Assembly: GCA_947503895.1 (NCBI GenBank)
Contig: CANNFT010000002.1
Location: 527,339 to 591,338 of the forward strand
Source of the DNA: an uncultured Saccharospirillaceae bacterium
GTDB lineage: Bacteria > Pseudomonadota > Gammaproteobacteria > Pseudomonadales > Oceanobacteraceae
Direction of reading: 5' to 3'
DNA length: 64,000 bases
Shown: one piece after another, positions 55,228 through 64,000 of the stretch
Numbering within the stretch: the stretch's first letter is position 1
Layout: every line of letters begins with the position of its first letter
Translations under genes and position numbers: made by a program
The notes under the pieces: model-generated
What the model saw: only the letters and a program-made list of their open reading frames with translations
What the model was told of the DNA's origin: nothing
Databases searched by the model: none

Positions 55228-56115
55228 ATGGCCACCGCAGATACATTACAGCGCTTTACCTTTGCCAACACCCATGTGCGCGGTGAATTAGCGAGCTTAA
55301 ATCAATCCCTAACAGACCTACTGGCACGCCAAAGCTACGCTGCCCCAGTGAATGAGTTACTGGGCGAACTGCTGGCTGCTGCCGCCTTGCTGTCTGCCAC
55401 GTTAAAATTCGAAGGCTTGCTGACTTTGCAAATTCAAACCAATGGGCCGGTTCGTGCATTACTAGCTGAAACTCGTCATGACGGAAAGCTGCGAGGCATC
55501 GCTCGCTTAGACGAAGAGCAACCCATTGACGAGCCAGTGACTGACACACGCACATTATTGGGTGATGACGGACAGCTGGTGATCACAATCGATCCAGACA
55601 AAGGCCGTCGTTACCAAGGCATTGTGCCGCTAGAGGGTGGCGATGTCGCGAAATGCTTAGAGACCTACTTCCAACAATCGGAACAGCTTGGCACACGTCT
55701 TTGGTTGGCCTGTGACGGTCAGCGAGCATCCGGATTATTGTTACAAGAACTGCCGGATGATCGACAAGAAGATGAAGATGCTTGGGCTCGCTTGACCCAC
55801 CTAGCGGATACCCTAAAAGACGATGAGCTATTATTGCTGAGCAACAATGATCTCTTGCATCGCTTGTATCATGAAGAAGAGGTGCGCCTATATGACGAAG
55901 AGCCTCTGATGTTCAGTTGCTCTTGCAGCAAAGAACGCTTGTCCGTGGCGTTGGAGCAATTAGGTTACGAAGAGTGCCAAAGCATCCTAGATGAAGAGAA
56001 GAAAATACTGGCGGATTGCCAGTTTTGTGGTCAGCACTATAGTTTCAACCAAAGTGACATTAACGGCCTTTTTCCACTGCAATCAGCCAAATCTCAGGGT
56101 AATAAATTGCATTGA
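55228..56115 (+). CDS. hslO: Redox-regulated chaperone Hsp33
   Basis: Hsp33 protects proteins during oxidative and heat stress. I start at ATG 55228 (MATADTLQRF) with AGAGAAA upstream, giving 295 residues. The zinc redox switch is FSCSCSKERL and CQFCGQH, i.e. CxC and CxxC near residues 233-235 and 266-269. The substrate-binding domain includes the QIQTNGPVRALLAETRHDG segment. A possible terminator follows at 56185. Confidence 0.95.
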   Translation: MATADTLQRFTFANTHVRGELASLNQSLTDLLARQSYAAPVNELLGELLAAAALLSATLKFEGLLTLQIQTNGPVRALLAETRHDGKLRGIARLDEEQPIDEPVTDTRTLLGDDGQLVITIDPDKGRRYQGIVPLEGGDVAKCLETYFQQSEQLGTRLWLACDGQRASGLLLQELPDDRQEDEDAWARLTHLADTLKDDELLLLSNNDLLHRLYHEEEVRLYDEEPLMFSCSCSKERLSVALEQLGYEECQSILDEEKKILADCQFCGQHYSFNQSDINGLFPLQSAKSQGNKLH

Positions 56116-56184
56116 TAGCTAATATAGGTGTCACGAATAGATGAGCCCTAAAAGAGTTTTGGCCCTTAGTCACTGGGGTCAAAG

Positions 56185-56237
56185 CCCTTGTGAGACGTGA
56201 TGCACAGGCATATTCGGTCCAAGGGTGTCTCTTTTTT
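56185..56237 (+). terminator. Possible hslO terminator, with alternative pairings
   Basis: CCCTTG (56185-56190) can pair with CAAGGG (56220-56225), and GAGAC (56192-56196) with GTCTC (56227-56231); TTTTTT follows. The two stems cross, so they form either a pseudoknot or two exclusive folds. The 56116-56394 gap holds no gene and must also carry the pckA promoter. Confidence 0.35.
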
Positions 56238-56394
56238 GGTCATTCCTATTCGCCTGATTCGTATTTTCTGGCATAATTGCGCGCCTAAAATTTCCTAATG
56301 CGCATCGGCCGTTTTTTGTGCCAATGTGGTGATATTATCGACGTTGCTGAGTGTTCCGCTGAGTAACCGTAAATTTAGATGGATTGGGCTCTCT

Positions 56395-57930
56395 ATGACC
56401 ACCGTTTACACCGATCTTTCCTCTGCCGCTCTGGTTGAACAAGCACTGGCTCGCGGCGAAGGCCGCCTACAAGATACAGGTGCCTTTGTTGTTGAAACAG
56501 GCGTGCGCACGGGTCGCTCTCCGATGGATCGTTTCATCGTTCAAGAGCCAAGCACCGCAGATGCTATCGACTGGGGCAACATCAACCGCCCATTCGACGC
56601 GGACAAGTTTGATGCCTTGTGGGATCGTGTAGAAGCCTACCTAGATCAGCATGATAAGTTTGTTTCAATGGTGCACGTGGGCGCAGACCCTCAGCATTAC
56701 CTTCCGATTAAAATGACGACACAAACTGCTTGGCAGAACTTGTTCGGCCGCAACTTGTTTATCCGTCCTGAAAGCTATAACCCGTCTGATAAAGAAGAAT
56801 GGCAGATTCTTAACGTTGCGGGCTTCGAATGTGACCCTGAGCGCGACGGCACCAACTCCGATGGCGCCGTGATCATTAACTTTGCGAAACGCAAAGTACT
56901 GCTGGCGGGTATGCGCTATGCCGGCGAAATGAAGAAAGCGATGTTCTCTGTGCAAAACTTCTTGTTGCCAGAAAAAGACGTACTGCCGATGCACTGTTCA
57001 GCAAACGTAGGTGAAGACGGCGATACTTGCTTATTCTTCGGACTATCTGGTACAGGTAAAACCACCTTGTCAGCGGACCCTGAGCGTTTCTTGATTGGTG
57101 ATGATGAACACGGTTGGGGCAAAGGTACCGTCTTCAATATCGAAGGTGGTTGCTACGCTAAAACCATCGACTTATCACAAAAGAACGAACCGATTATTTG
57201 GGATGCCATCAAATTCGGCGCCATCGTAGAAAACGTGGTCATTGATGACGAATCACGTGTTGCAGATTATAACGACGTTTCAAAAACAGAAAATACGCGT
57301 TGCGCTTACCCACTAGAGCACGTTGAAAAGCGTGTCCTTGAGAACCGTGCAGGCGAGCCAAAAGCAGTCATCTTCCTCACGTGTGACATGACGGGTGTAT
57401 TACCACCGGTTTCCATCTTGAGCAAAGAACAAGCGGCTTACCACTTCTTGAGCGGCTATACCGCTTTGGTGGGTTCAACAGAGATGGGCGGTACGAAAGG
57501 TCTTAAATCTACATTCTCGACTTGCTTTGGTGCGCCTTTCTTCCCGCGTCCTGCGGGCGAATACGCCGAGTTATTAATGAAGCGTGTTACAGAGTTTGAC
57601 TCCCAAGTTTACTTGGTGAACACTGGCTGGACAGGTGGTCCAAACGGTGCCGGTGGCGAGCGTTTCAGCATTCCAACGACGCGAGCAGTGATTGCAGCTA
57701 TTCAAACGGGTGCACTGCGCGATACAGACACCAACACAACACCGGTATTTGGCTTGCAAGTACCGAAAGCCGTAGACGGTGTAGACAGCAAATTGTTGAA
57801 TCCAGTGGATGCTTGGGCTGACAAGTCGAAGTTTGAAGAAGTAGCCAAAGGATTAGCGCAACAGTTCATCGACAACTTCACCAAGTACGATGTCTCTGAT
57901 GCCATTCGCGATGCCGGTCCAAAGCTTTAA
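56395..57930 (+). CDS. pckA: ATP-dependent phosphoenolpyruvate carboxykinase
   Basis: PckA turns oxaloacetate and ATP into phosphoenolpyruvate for gluconeogenesis. I start at ATG 56395 ([18 protein letters not shown]), giving 511 residues; a frame from 56326 adds unconserved residues. The kinase-1a P-loop is [14 protein letters not shown], the kinase-2 metal site is LIGDDEHGW, and the substrate Arg is in [32 protein letters not shown] is the family's nucleotide-contact region. A strong terminator lies just downstream. Confidence 0.98.
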   Translation: MTTVYTDLSSAALVEQALARGEGRLQDTGAFVVETGVRTGRSPMDRFIVQEPSTADAIDWGNINRPFDADKFDALWDRVEAYLDQHDKFVSMVHVGADPQHYLPIKMTTQTAWQNLFGRNLFIRPESYNPSDKEEWQILNVAGFECDPERDGTNSDGAVIINFAKRKVLLAGMRYAGEMKKAMFSVQNFLLPEKDVLPMHCSANVGEDGDTCLFFGLSGTGKTTLSADPERFLIGDDEHGWGKGTVFNIEGGCYAKTIDLSQKNEPIIWDAIKFGAIVENVVIDDESRVADYNDVSKTENTRCAYPLEHVEKRVLENRAGEPKAVIFLTCDMTGVLPPVSILSKEQAAYHFLSGYTALVGSTEMGGTKGLKSTFSTCFGAPFFPRPAGEYAELLMKRVTEFDSQVYLVNTGWTGGPNGAGGERFSIPTTRAVIAAIQTGALRDTDTNTTPVFGLQVPKAVDGVDSKLLNPVDAWADKSKFEEVAKGLAQQFIDNFTKYDVSDAIRDAGPKL

Positions 57931-57972
57931 TCGAACCGCACCGCGACAAGATTCACCACGCCCTAGGTGATC

Positions 57973-58005
57973 AAAAAAAACCCGCTCATTGAGCGGGTTT
58001 TTTTT
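57973..58005 (+). terminator. Strong intrinsic terminator of pckA
   Basis: CCCGCTC (57981-57987), ATT, GAGCGGG (57991-57997) followed by eight T, with eight A before the stem so that A-T pairing extends it. It can terminate from both directions. Confidence 0.95.
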
Positions 58006-58114
58006 GCATGGTGATTGATGAGGTGAATCGTTTTAAAGGCAATCAGTCGACAATCAATTCACATCGTTTAAATCACATTTTAATCCATTCAATTTATGCC
58101 AGAGAGTTTAATAC

Positions 58115-58483
58115 GTGGAATCTGAAAATCTAAACCAAGATTCAGCGAAGCATTCGATTCGAGCCTTTCTACTTTATGTTTTCATCGTCGGCATTGCCAT
58201 ATTAATCCTACAAGTTTACTGGGGTTATATAGGTGCGCCATTTTTCATTTCTATATTACTCGGTGGGCTCGCACAAACTTTGTTTCGCATCAGCAAACGA
58301 ATGTGGATGAATATCATCAAGCCGAGCCCTGAAGGAGAAAAACACTCTACGTTTCCACTTATGCAGGCCGTTGTGGGTCTCACCCCGAGTTATAAACTAC
58401 TGATACTGTTGTTTTTGTTGATGTCGATTGTTTCCGCTTTTTGGTATGCAGTGGGCATGGGCTTACATTGGGTGTTTCATTAA
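58115..58483 (+). CDS. Small membrane protein of unknown function
   Basis: The 122-residue frame begins at GTG 58115 with AGAGAG upstream. Hydrophobic segments lie near residues 17-35, 39-55 and 95-118, with a short hydrophilic loop (ISKRMWMNIIKPSPEGEKHS). No family is recognised. It stands alone between pckA and the DUF1552 locus; the 58484-58681 stretch after it shows nothing. Confidence 0.6.
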   Translation: MESENLNQDSAKHSIRAFLLYVFIVGIAILILQVYWGYIGAPFFISILLGGLAQTLFRISKRMWMNIIKPSPEGEKHSTFPLMQAVVGLTPSYKLLILLFLLMSIVSAFWYAVGMGLHWVFH

Positions 58484-58681
58484 TTGAGGAACATGGTGAG
58501 CATATTCCGGGCTGTTTACGGAGAGCCTCTCGCGAGCGCGGTTTAGATTCAATCAGTTTCACATTTGGCGTTTGCCGAATAATGTGAAAATTGCTTGGAG
58601 TGAGATGATTTATACTAAGCGGGTAACGATCGCGCCGTTACCCTTATTATATTTGCTTGAATTTTTATCGTGATTTAAAGG

Positions 58682-59926
58682 TTAAGACAGTAAAGAGGAT
58701 ATCGGTCCGCTGCCGTGTATTTCGTACGATGGGTGTCCCACGTCAATGCCTGCAAGATGTGCCATGGTATCGAGTAGATCTTTGCAGTTTGCATTGGGCA
58801 GTGACACAGCCTGACCTGTTTTAATCAATCGAGAACCGCCCGCGAGGAAATACGGCGGTGAGTCTCCGTCATGATGGCTGCCATGACCTGTATCTGTGAC
58901 ATGCAGCAGTACCGTGTTATCCAATAGTGAGCTGCCGTCTGTGTCTTGAGCATCACGAAGCTTGGCAATAAATTCCGCACTCTTTTGGCTAAAGTAATGA
59001 CGATACTTTAAATACTTATCATCACGCCCTGGGCCGCTATGAATACTGGAATGGTAACTGCTTGAAGCACCGATGCTGGGTATAAATATTTCAGCGCCTG
59101 TGTTGTTTAACATCAGTGATGAAACGCGCGTTAATCCACATTGCATGGCCAGTACCAGCAAGTCTGTGTGCAGGTCAAAAATAATATCAAAATTATCGCC
59201 ATTGCTTTCATCGCCATCGAATCCATTCGCATTAAAAGCGCCTCCCGAACATTGACCTCCAACTGTTTCTTCGAGGGCACTGTCGAGTCGTTTTTCTAAA
59301 GCCCGAATGGCATCGGTATGGCTTTCGAGTCGAATTTTTTCTGAGCTACCAACAGACTGTGCAAATCGCGTGAGGGACGACTTATGTAAATCTAAAATAC
59401 TGTGTTGCTGAGTATTGTGTAGATTGGAAGTCGGTGGTTGGCCAAATAATCGCTGAAATGCATTGATTGGGTTTGATTCGTAATCCAATCGCTGTCGGTT
59501 AATGCGAGACATGCTGGCGCTGCCATTTAGCACACCTAGGTGCAGTGAAGCAAAAGGTGTGGTCTGTCCGATGGTCTGACTTAATACACAATCAATAGAG
59601 GTTATGTGTTCGCCCATTAATTTGTAATTTGGGCCATGGCCTGGCCTATCGAGCGTCAGTTTATCCATAAATAAACAGTGCTGCTTCACCGCTTCGAGTG
59701 GTGCAGACATAGCGGGCAATTCAAAATTTGATCCCGTTGCAGTCGGGTGCCAAAGCTCTGGTATGGCCCCTTGTGGAGAATACATAAAAATAAATTTAGT
59801 GGTTGCATCCGCCGCAAATGCAGAGTTTGACCAGAGTAATCCGCTCGACATAGTCGAAGCATAGGCTGAAGAAGCAATGCATCCTTGTAAGAATTGCCTC
59901 CGATTAAATCGTGTATTTTTTTTCAT
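58682..59926 (-). CDS. DUF1552 protein, Tat-exported (second copy)
   Basis: This 414-residue DUF1552 protein has the Tat motif FNRRQFLQG at residues 7-15 and a signal segment ending near AFAAD. The body has FIFMYSPQGAIPELWHPTAT, QHCLFMDKLTL, a GPNYKLMGEHITSIDCVLSQ segment and CGLTRVSSLMLNNTGAEIF. It ends with SLLDNTVLLHVTDTGHGSHH and an AHLAGIDVG segment. The family is related to alkaline-phosphatase-like folds, but its function is not established; it is almost always encoded beside DUF1592/DUF1588 cytochrome proteins, as here. It is about 40-45 percent similar by eye to the next gene and probably arose by duplication. Confidence 0.85.
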   Translation of the reverse strand: MKKNTRFNRRQFLQGCIASSAYASTMSSGLLWSNSAFAADATTKFIFMYSPQGAIPELWHPTATGSNFELPAMSAPLEAVKQHCLFMDKLTLDRPGHGPNYKLMGEHITSIDCVLSQTIGQTTPFASLHLGVLNGSASMSRINRQRLDYESNPINAFQRLFGQPPTSNLHNTQQHSILDLHKSSLTRFAQSVGSSEKIRLESHTDAIRALEKRLDSALEETVGGQCSGGAFNANGFDGDESNGDNFDIIFDLHTDLLVLAMQCGLTRVSSLMLNNTGAEIFIPSIGASSSYHSSIHSGPGRDDKYLKYRHYFSQKSAEFIAKLRDAQDTDGSSLLDNTVLLHVTDTGHGSHHDGDSPPYFLAGGSRLIKTGQAVSLPNANCKDLLDTMAHLAGIDVGHPSYEIHGSGPISSLLS

Positions 59927-60098
59927 AATTGATCACTCAATGCGTCACTTTATTCGTCATGCCATGAGGCGAGAACGGAAGCCGCTGGCTTGACTGAAAA
60001 TTTTAATCGTCGAGTTATCCATTGTGTTGCCCTGTCAAAATAGTACGAACAACACAATAAATATCACGATCACTGCCTAATGACGTGCCCGTTCAAAA

Positions 60099-61346
60099 TT
60101 AGGCCAACAACTGATTTATGGGTCCTGAACCGTACTGCGGGAAGCTACCGCCCACGTCCATCCCCGCGGCTTTCGCCACGGTATCTAATATATCTTTTGT
60201 GTCCGTGGAGGCTTTGATTGAATGACCGGCTTTGATCAGTTTGCTGCCCCCCGCGAGCATGTATGGAGGGTTGCCACCATTATGGAATCGACCGTCGGCC
60301 ATATCGGTAACTTGTGCGACGATGGTATTGCTTAACAGCGATTGACCATCTGAATCCGTTGCGGATGCTAGCTCGGCAATTAATCGCGCCATCTTTTTGC
60401 TGAAATATTTTCGGTACTTCGAATATTCATCCGCGCCCATACCATGAATACTGGTGTGGTAGGAGCCATTCACATTTGCTTCTGGGATGAACGCGTTACT
60501 TTGGTGATTGTGCATCATGAATGTGCCGACACGCGTCAGGCCGCACTTAAAGGCCATGACAATCATGTCTATTTGTAAGTCACAGATGGCATCAAAGTTT
60601 GATGCATCGTCTGTTGCGCCATTAAATCCACCAGTATTAAAAATGGGGGCACTGCAACCGCTGGCATCTTGGCTATTACTTGAGGCATTTTGGATGCGTT
60701 GTTCTAATGCACGAATCGAATCGGCATGCATTTCTAAGCGCTGACGTTCGGCCGTACCCAATTGGCTCATCATAGAATTTAATGACGACAGTTGCGTATC
60801 TAAAACACTCAGTGAACGCGACGTTTCGATATCGGTGACGGCGCCATTGCCGAATAATCGATTAAATGCATTAAATGGATTGTCTTCATAATCCACTCCT
60901 TGCCCGCTGTTCCGCGAAAGTTTATGCCCTTCCGTTACTACACCGAGATGCAGTGAAGAAAATGGTGTTGTGGCGCCCATGGTTTGACTCAGGTACTGAT
61001 CAATGGTGGTATTTTTATTTCCGAGTGGTTGGTAGTAACCATTGTGCCCTGGATTACTCATATTTAACCCATTAACAAATAGGCAATGTTCTTTCACGCT
61101 TTCTAATGGAGAGGACACATCGGGCAACGTAAAATTAGTTTCACTGCCCGATGGATGCCAACGATCCGGAATCGCACCATCAGGAATGTAAACAAATAAA
61201 ACTTTAGTATCTGCGTCAGCTGAAAAAGCAGACTTTGACCACAGCAAGCCACTGGTCAACATAGAGGTATTTAAAATTGTGGAGGCAGCGGTAGCACTGC
61301 CTAAGCCACCTAAAAATTGACGGCGATTTAATTTATGTTTCATCAC
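60099..61346 (-). CDS. DUF1552 protein, Tat-exported (first copy)
   Basis: This 415-residue paralogue has the Tat motif LNRRQFLGGLG and a signal segment ending at AFSAD. Matching segments are LFVYIPDGAIPDRWHPSGSE, EHCLFVNGLNMSNPGHNGYY, CGLTRVGTFMMHNHQSNAF and SLLSNTIVAQVTDMADGRFH. Both copies keep a HPxG/HPTA-type motif and several His/Asp that could bind metal. It lies 74 bases after the stop of the cytochrome-type gene and 172 bases before the second copy, so the three genes are likely co-expressed. Confidence 0.87.
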   Translation of the reverse strand: MMKHKLNRRQFLGGLGSATAASTILNTSMLTSGLLWSKSAFSADADTKVLFVYIPDGAIPDRWHPSGSETNFTLPDVSSPLESVKEHCLFVNGLNMSNPGHNGYYQPLGNKNTTIDQYLSQTMGATTPFSSLHLGVVTEGHKLSRNSGQGVDYEDNPFNAFNRLFGNGAVTDIETSRSLSVLDTQLSSLNSMMSQLGTAERQRLEMHADSIRALEQRIQNASSNSQDASGCSAPIFNTGGFNGATDDASNFDAICDLQIDMIVMAFKCGLTRVGTFMMHNHQSNAFIPEANVNGSYHTSIHGMGADEYSKYRKYFSKKMARLIAELASATDSDGQSLLSNTIVAQVTDMADGRFHNGGNPPYMLAGGSKLIKAGHSIKASTDTKDILDTVAKAAGMDVGGSFPQYGSGPINQLLA

Positions 61347-61420
61347 AAATCCTTAAAACGTTCGAGCACAGCAGGGCTATGCTCGGAAATATTGTTTTAG
61401 CTACTGATAACGACAGCCTA

Positions 61421-64000
61421 TTAACGATCGCGTTGTTTACGGAATCGGGCCAGCGGGCTGGTGCCTAATTCAATAAACATGGATTGCGGACTCGCTTGTG
61501 AAACACGGGCGCCTAATTCATTCACCGTGCATTGATAATGATCTAATTCTTCGTCGGTGAGCTCGATATCATTGGTTGAATCCACCACTAGATGTCCAGT
61601 GTTCATGACGAAACGGAAGGCCTTAGCAGCGAAGCACGATTCTGTTGACGTGTTGTTGGCCAGTACGCCTGATAATGCTTTCGTGCCGTCGAAACCCAAA
61701 CTGGTGGTGTCGGTAATACCGTGTGCAAAATGCAGAGTACCGCTGCTGTCTATTGTCAGATTATTTGTGTCGTACATCCGTTTGCGTCCTAACTCATCGT
61801 AATCCTCCATGCCGAACCCTAATGGGTTGATGATTTCAACGTGACAGGAGACACAGGCGGTTCCTTCAATTTCGGTAAGACGCTGCACTTCTTCACGCTT
61901 AGTGATGGTCAGGTGTGCTAACTCTTCGGTGACAGATTCGATGATGTCTTTTCGGCTGTCGCCTAAGTTAGACGGTGGCGATAATACTTCTTGGCATAGT
62001 AAGCGTTCGCGAACAGCCACTGCTCGATGAATCGGCGAGCTTTCGTTGTTGTATGAATACGTACTTAAGAATGCTCCGGTTGTGAGTAGTCCACCACGTT
62101 CGTCGTTTGCTGCAACCTTCGAGAACCCCTCGCCAGATGGGCCGTTTATACCGTAAAAATCCGCTAATGTGTCGTTCACAAAGACGTAGTCACTGTCATA
62201 AAGCTCACTAAACTTCGCCGTTTCGGGGTTATAGAAAATATGCTGGAATAACGCTAAAGGTTCTTCGGCCATGGCGGCGCGGAGGTTGTTGGTCAGCGTC
62301 GAATCATCTTTCACCTTAGTTAAAATTGAATCGGTCCCTAACCATTGAGAAACAAAGTGATCAAGTTGTGCTTTACCGCGTTCGCTATTTAATAGGCGTT
62401 TAATATGCGTTTTTACTTTTTCGTTATCTTGCAAGTCGCCATTAGCCGCTGCGTTAAGCAGTGCGCTATCGGGTGTGGTGCCTGCATACGTGAAACTTAA
62501 ATAACTGGCGTATTGATAGTCTGTTAAAATATAGGCATCTGAATCTAAACTGCTGTAATCCATGCCTGTATTAACGGGTTTAGCGATCGCATCCGCAACG
62601 GTGACACTGGCGACATGCAAATTTCGATCGGCTACACCTTGCACGAAGTAATCATTTAAAAACTGAACTTGTAAATCTGTTGAACCATTCACACCGGCAA
62701 CTTCGAAGACATAGTCTTGGTAACCATCAGAATCGACCAGAACGCTCCCGACAACATTGCCGTCAATGACCAGTTCCATTTCGGGCCATTTGTTGCCCAT
62801 GTTATCTTCTGCCGGCTGGCCCTTCATGGAAACCGTTACAATGTTATTGCCGGAAAAATTAAAGCTATTTTGAATGTATCCTTCAGAATAAATATTCCAA
62901 GATGTTTCGCCGTTATTTTCTTCACCGGTTGATTTTTTGCTAAATTGCTTGGCGTTCAATTGCGTGCTGTTGCCATTGGCATCCACGATCAGTTCACCGC
63001 TGCTTTGTGCGGTAGCATATTCATCACGCGCTATGCCCATTTCATTTCGATACAGAAACTGATGGTGGGTTAGTAATGCTTCGATGCCTAAATGCAATGC
63101 TTGGTTTTTATCGCCGCCCGTTAAACTGGTGGAGAACAAGTTATCAAAGGCAGATTGATCATCTTGTGATAACGGTGCTCGCAATACCTTGGGAGCGAAA
63201 TCATTTAAGAATGCGCTTTTACAGGCATTGTAGCCGAGCGAGTCGCAATCCATGATGCCGGCAAAATCACGCTCTTCGGCCCAAGCTGCAATATCTTGTG
63301 CAATGCTTGAGTAGGCGTCTAAGCGGCTGTCTGAAATAGAAATAAATGAATGATTATTGAATCCGGATATTTCGGTATCCGATGGTAAACGACTGGAAAC
63401 ATCGAAATCGATACCGAATAGATCTTCCAATGAATGTTGATATTCCGACCGAGTGAGGACACGCAACTGACGCGGTCCGTAAACGGTGCCATCGCATTGT
63501 TCGATCGGTGCGACAGGGTCAGTAGGATCGGTGGGTTCAACGGGATTCGTCGGTTCGTCAGAATCTGCTGTAAAGCCATTTAATATATAGGCCGCGACAT
63601 TCTCAGCGCAATCATCCACACAGTCACTTTGCTCAAAATTACTGAGCCCCGGTACTTTTCTCGGCATTTGCTTGTCGATATAAGAGGTAAGCGTTTCGGC
63701 TGAATATTGAGCCAAATCGTCTTCTTTAATCTGGAATAATCCTTGATCGACGCCATTGCCGTGACACGCTGTGCACTGTAGGGTAAAACTGGCTTGTCCG
63801 AGTAGCAGTTGTTCGTTCACCGGATCAGGATCGACTGGATCAGGGTTCGTCGGATCAGGGTTCGTCGGATCAGGGTTCGTCGGATCAGGGTTCGTCGGAT
63901 CAGGGTTCGTCGGATCAGGATTAGTCGGATCAGGGTTCGTCGGATCAGGGTTCGTCGGATCAGGGTTCGTCGGATCAGGGTTCGTCGGATCAGGATTAGT
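61421..64000 (-). CDS. DUF1592/DUF1588-class cytochrome-like protein (5' end outside window)
   Basis: The gene is open through the window edge, so the N-terminus (signal and lipobox or Tat site) is missing; at least 859 residues are visible. A c-type heme site CTACHGNG sits near 63758-63778. RQLRVLTRSEYQHSLEDLFG follows (the DUF1587/DUF1595-like start). A beta-sandwich segment (YSEGYIQNSFNFSGNNIVTV and MELVIDGNVVGSVLVDSDGY) looks like a CBM60-type sugar-binding insert. Then come the DUF1592 core, DUF1588 with CVSCHVEIINPLGFGMEDYD and a DUF1585-like end. Such genes accompany DUF1552 proteins; oxidation or processing of polysaccharide at the cell surface has been proposed for relatives but is unproven. 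The N-terminal linker is a Pro-Asp repeat. Confidence 0.85.
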   Translation of the reverse strand, partial: TNPDPTNPDPTNPDPTNPDPTNPDPTNPDPTNPDPTNPDPTNPDPTNPDPTNPDPVDPDPVNEQLLLGQASFTLQCTACHGNGVDQGLFQIKEDDLAQYSAETLTSYIDKQMPRKVPGLSNFEQSDCVDDCAENVAAYILNGFTADSDEPTNPVEPTDPTDPVAPIEQCDGTVYGPRQLRVLTRSEYQHSLEDLFGIDFDVSSRLPSDTEISGFNNHSFISISDSRLDAYSSIAQDIAAWAEERDFAGIMDCDSLGYNACKSAFLNDFAPKVLRAPLSQDDQSAFDNLFSTSLTGGDKNQALHLGIEALLTHHQFLYRNEMGIARDEYATAQSSGELIVDANGNSTQLNAKQFSKKSTGEENNGETSWNIYSEGYIQNSFNFSGNNIVTVSMKGQPAEDNMGNKWPEMELVIDGNVVGSVLVDSDGYQDYVFEVAGVNGSTDLQVQFLNDYFVQGVADRNLHVASVTVADAIAKPVNTGMDYSSLDSDAYILTDYQYASYLSFTYAGTTPDSALLNAAANGDLQDNEKVKTHIKRLLNSERGKAQLDHFVSQWLGTDSILTKVKDDSTLTNNLRAAMAEEPLALFQHIFYNPETAKFSELYDSDYVFVNDTLADFYGINGPSGEGFSKVAANDERGGLLTTGAFLSTYSYNNESSPIHRAVAVRERLLCQEVLSPPSNLGDSRKDIIESVTEELAHLTITKREEVQRLTEIEGTACVSCHVEIINPLGFGMEDYDELGRKRMYDTNNLTIDSSGTLHFAHGITDTTSLGFDGTKALSGVLANNTSTESCFAAKAFRFVMNTGHLVVDSTNDIELTDEELDHYQCTVNELGARVSQASPQSMFIELGTSPLARFRKQRDR
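63826..64000. repeat. 15-base tandem repeat coding for Pro-Asp-Pro-Thr-Asn
   Basis: About eleven nearly perfect units of GGTTCGTCGGATCAG run to the window end; two carry ATTAG in place of GTTCG. On the minus strand they read Thr-Asn-Pro-Asp-Pro in frame with the cytochrome-type gene. It is a flexible, acidic linker and a likely site of copy-number change. Confidence 0.9.

Overview
The window is chromosomal DNA of a marine-type gammaproteobacterium, probably of the Oceanospirillales or a neighbouring order. The evidence is a dense run of gammaproteobacterial housekeeping genes (rho, trxA, ppx, ppk, hemB, hemCDXY, cysQ, nudE, yrfG, hslR, hslO, pckA), a Mg-type HemB like that of Pseudomonas, and several envelope proteins typical of marine heterotrophs. 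No rRNA, tRNA or CRISPR array was seen. All identifications come from reading motifs and protein sequence; no database search was possible.

Layout. 0-1.2 kb: the end of an unknown gene, a NIF/FCP1-like HAD phosphatase, and a frameshifted pseudogene that is easily missed. 1.15-7.6 kb: a sigma-54 promoter and the urea ABC transporter operon urtABCDE, followed by a small His-rich secreted protein. 7.6-14.1 kb: a ferredoxin-reductase-like flavoprotein, ubiD, rho and trxA on the minus strand, then ppx and a cupin on the plus strand. 14-21.4 kb: an AT-rich gap with a consensus FNR/Anr box, then five genes (membrane diiron desaturase, proline-dehydrogenase-like enzyme, ATP-grasp ligase, MFS exporter, class V PLP enzyme). 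These look like a compact small-molecule biosynthesis/export cluster placed between ppx and ppk. 21.4-28.7 kb: a CARDB secreted protein, ppk, hemB, a TVP38-disulfide-reductase fusion and a YigI-type thioesterase.

28.7-35.7 kb is an AT-rich accessory region. It holds small orphan genes on both strands (LprI-like, barstar-like, two tiny overlapping genes, a frameshifted two-gene unit, a TonB-C-like lipoprotein), five same-orientation copies of a ~100-bp palindromic element, a deleted Y1 (IS200/RAYT-like) transposase, an IS4-type transposase remnant and one attC-like site. 35.7-40.8 kb is a single 1685-residue lipoprotein with collagen-like, calcium-binding and RCC1 repeats.

40.9-48.5 kb: a secreted protein and chemoreceptor, the heme genes hemY-hemX-hemD-hemC, and a crotonase. 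48.5-48.85 kb carries a cluster of DnaA-box-like sequences. 48.85-58.5 kb: LrgA/LrgB, a diguanylate cyclase, a CheY-like regulator, cysQ, nudE, yrfG, hslR, hslO and pckA. 58.7-64 kb: two tandem Tat-exported DUF1552 proteins and a multidomain c-type cytochrome protein of the DUF1592/DUF1588 class that runs off the window end through a Pro-Asp-Pro-Thr-Asn repeat.

The strongest candidates for undescribed biology are the 15.2-21.3 kb cluster, the repeat-studded cassette region with orphan immunity-like genes, the DnaA-box cluster, and the DUF1552/DUF1592 secretion locus.
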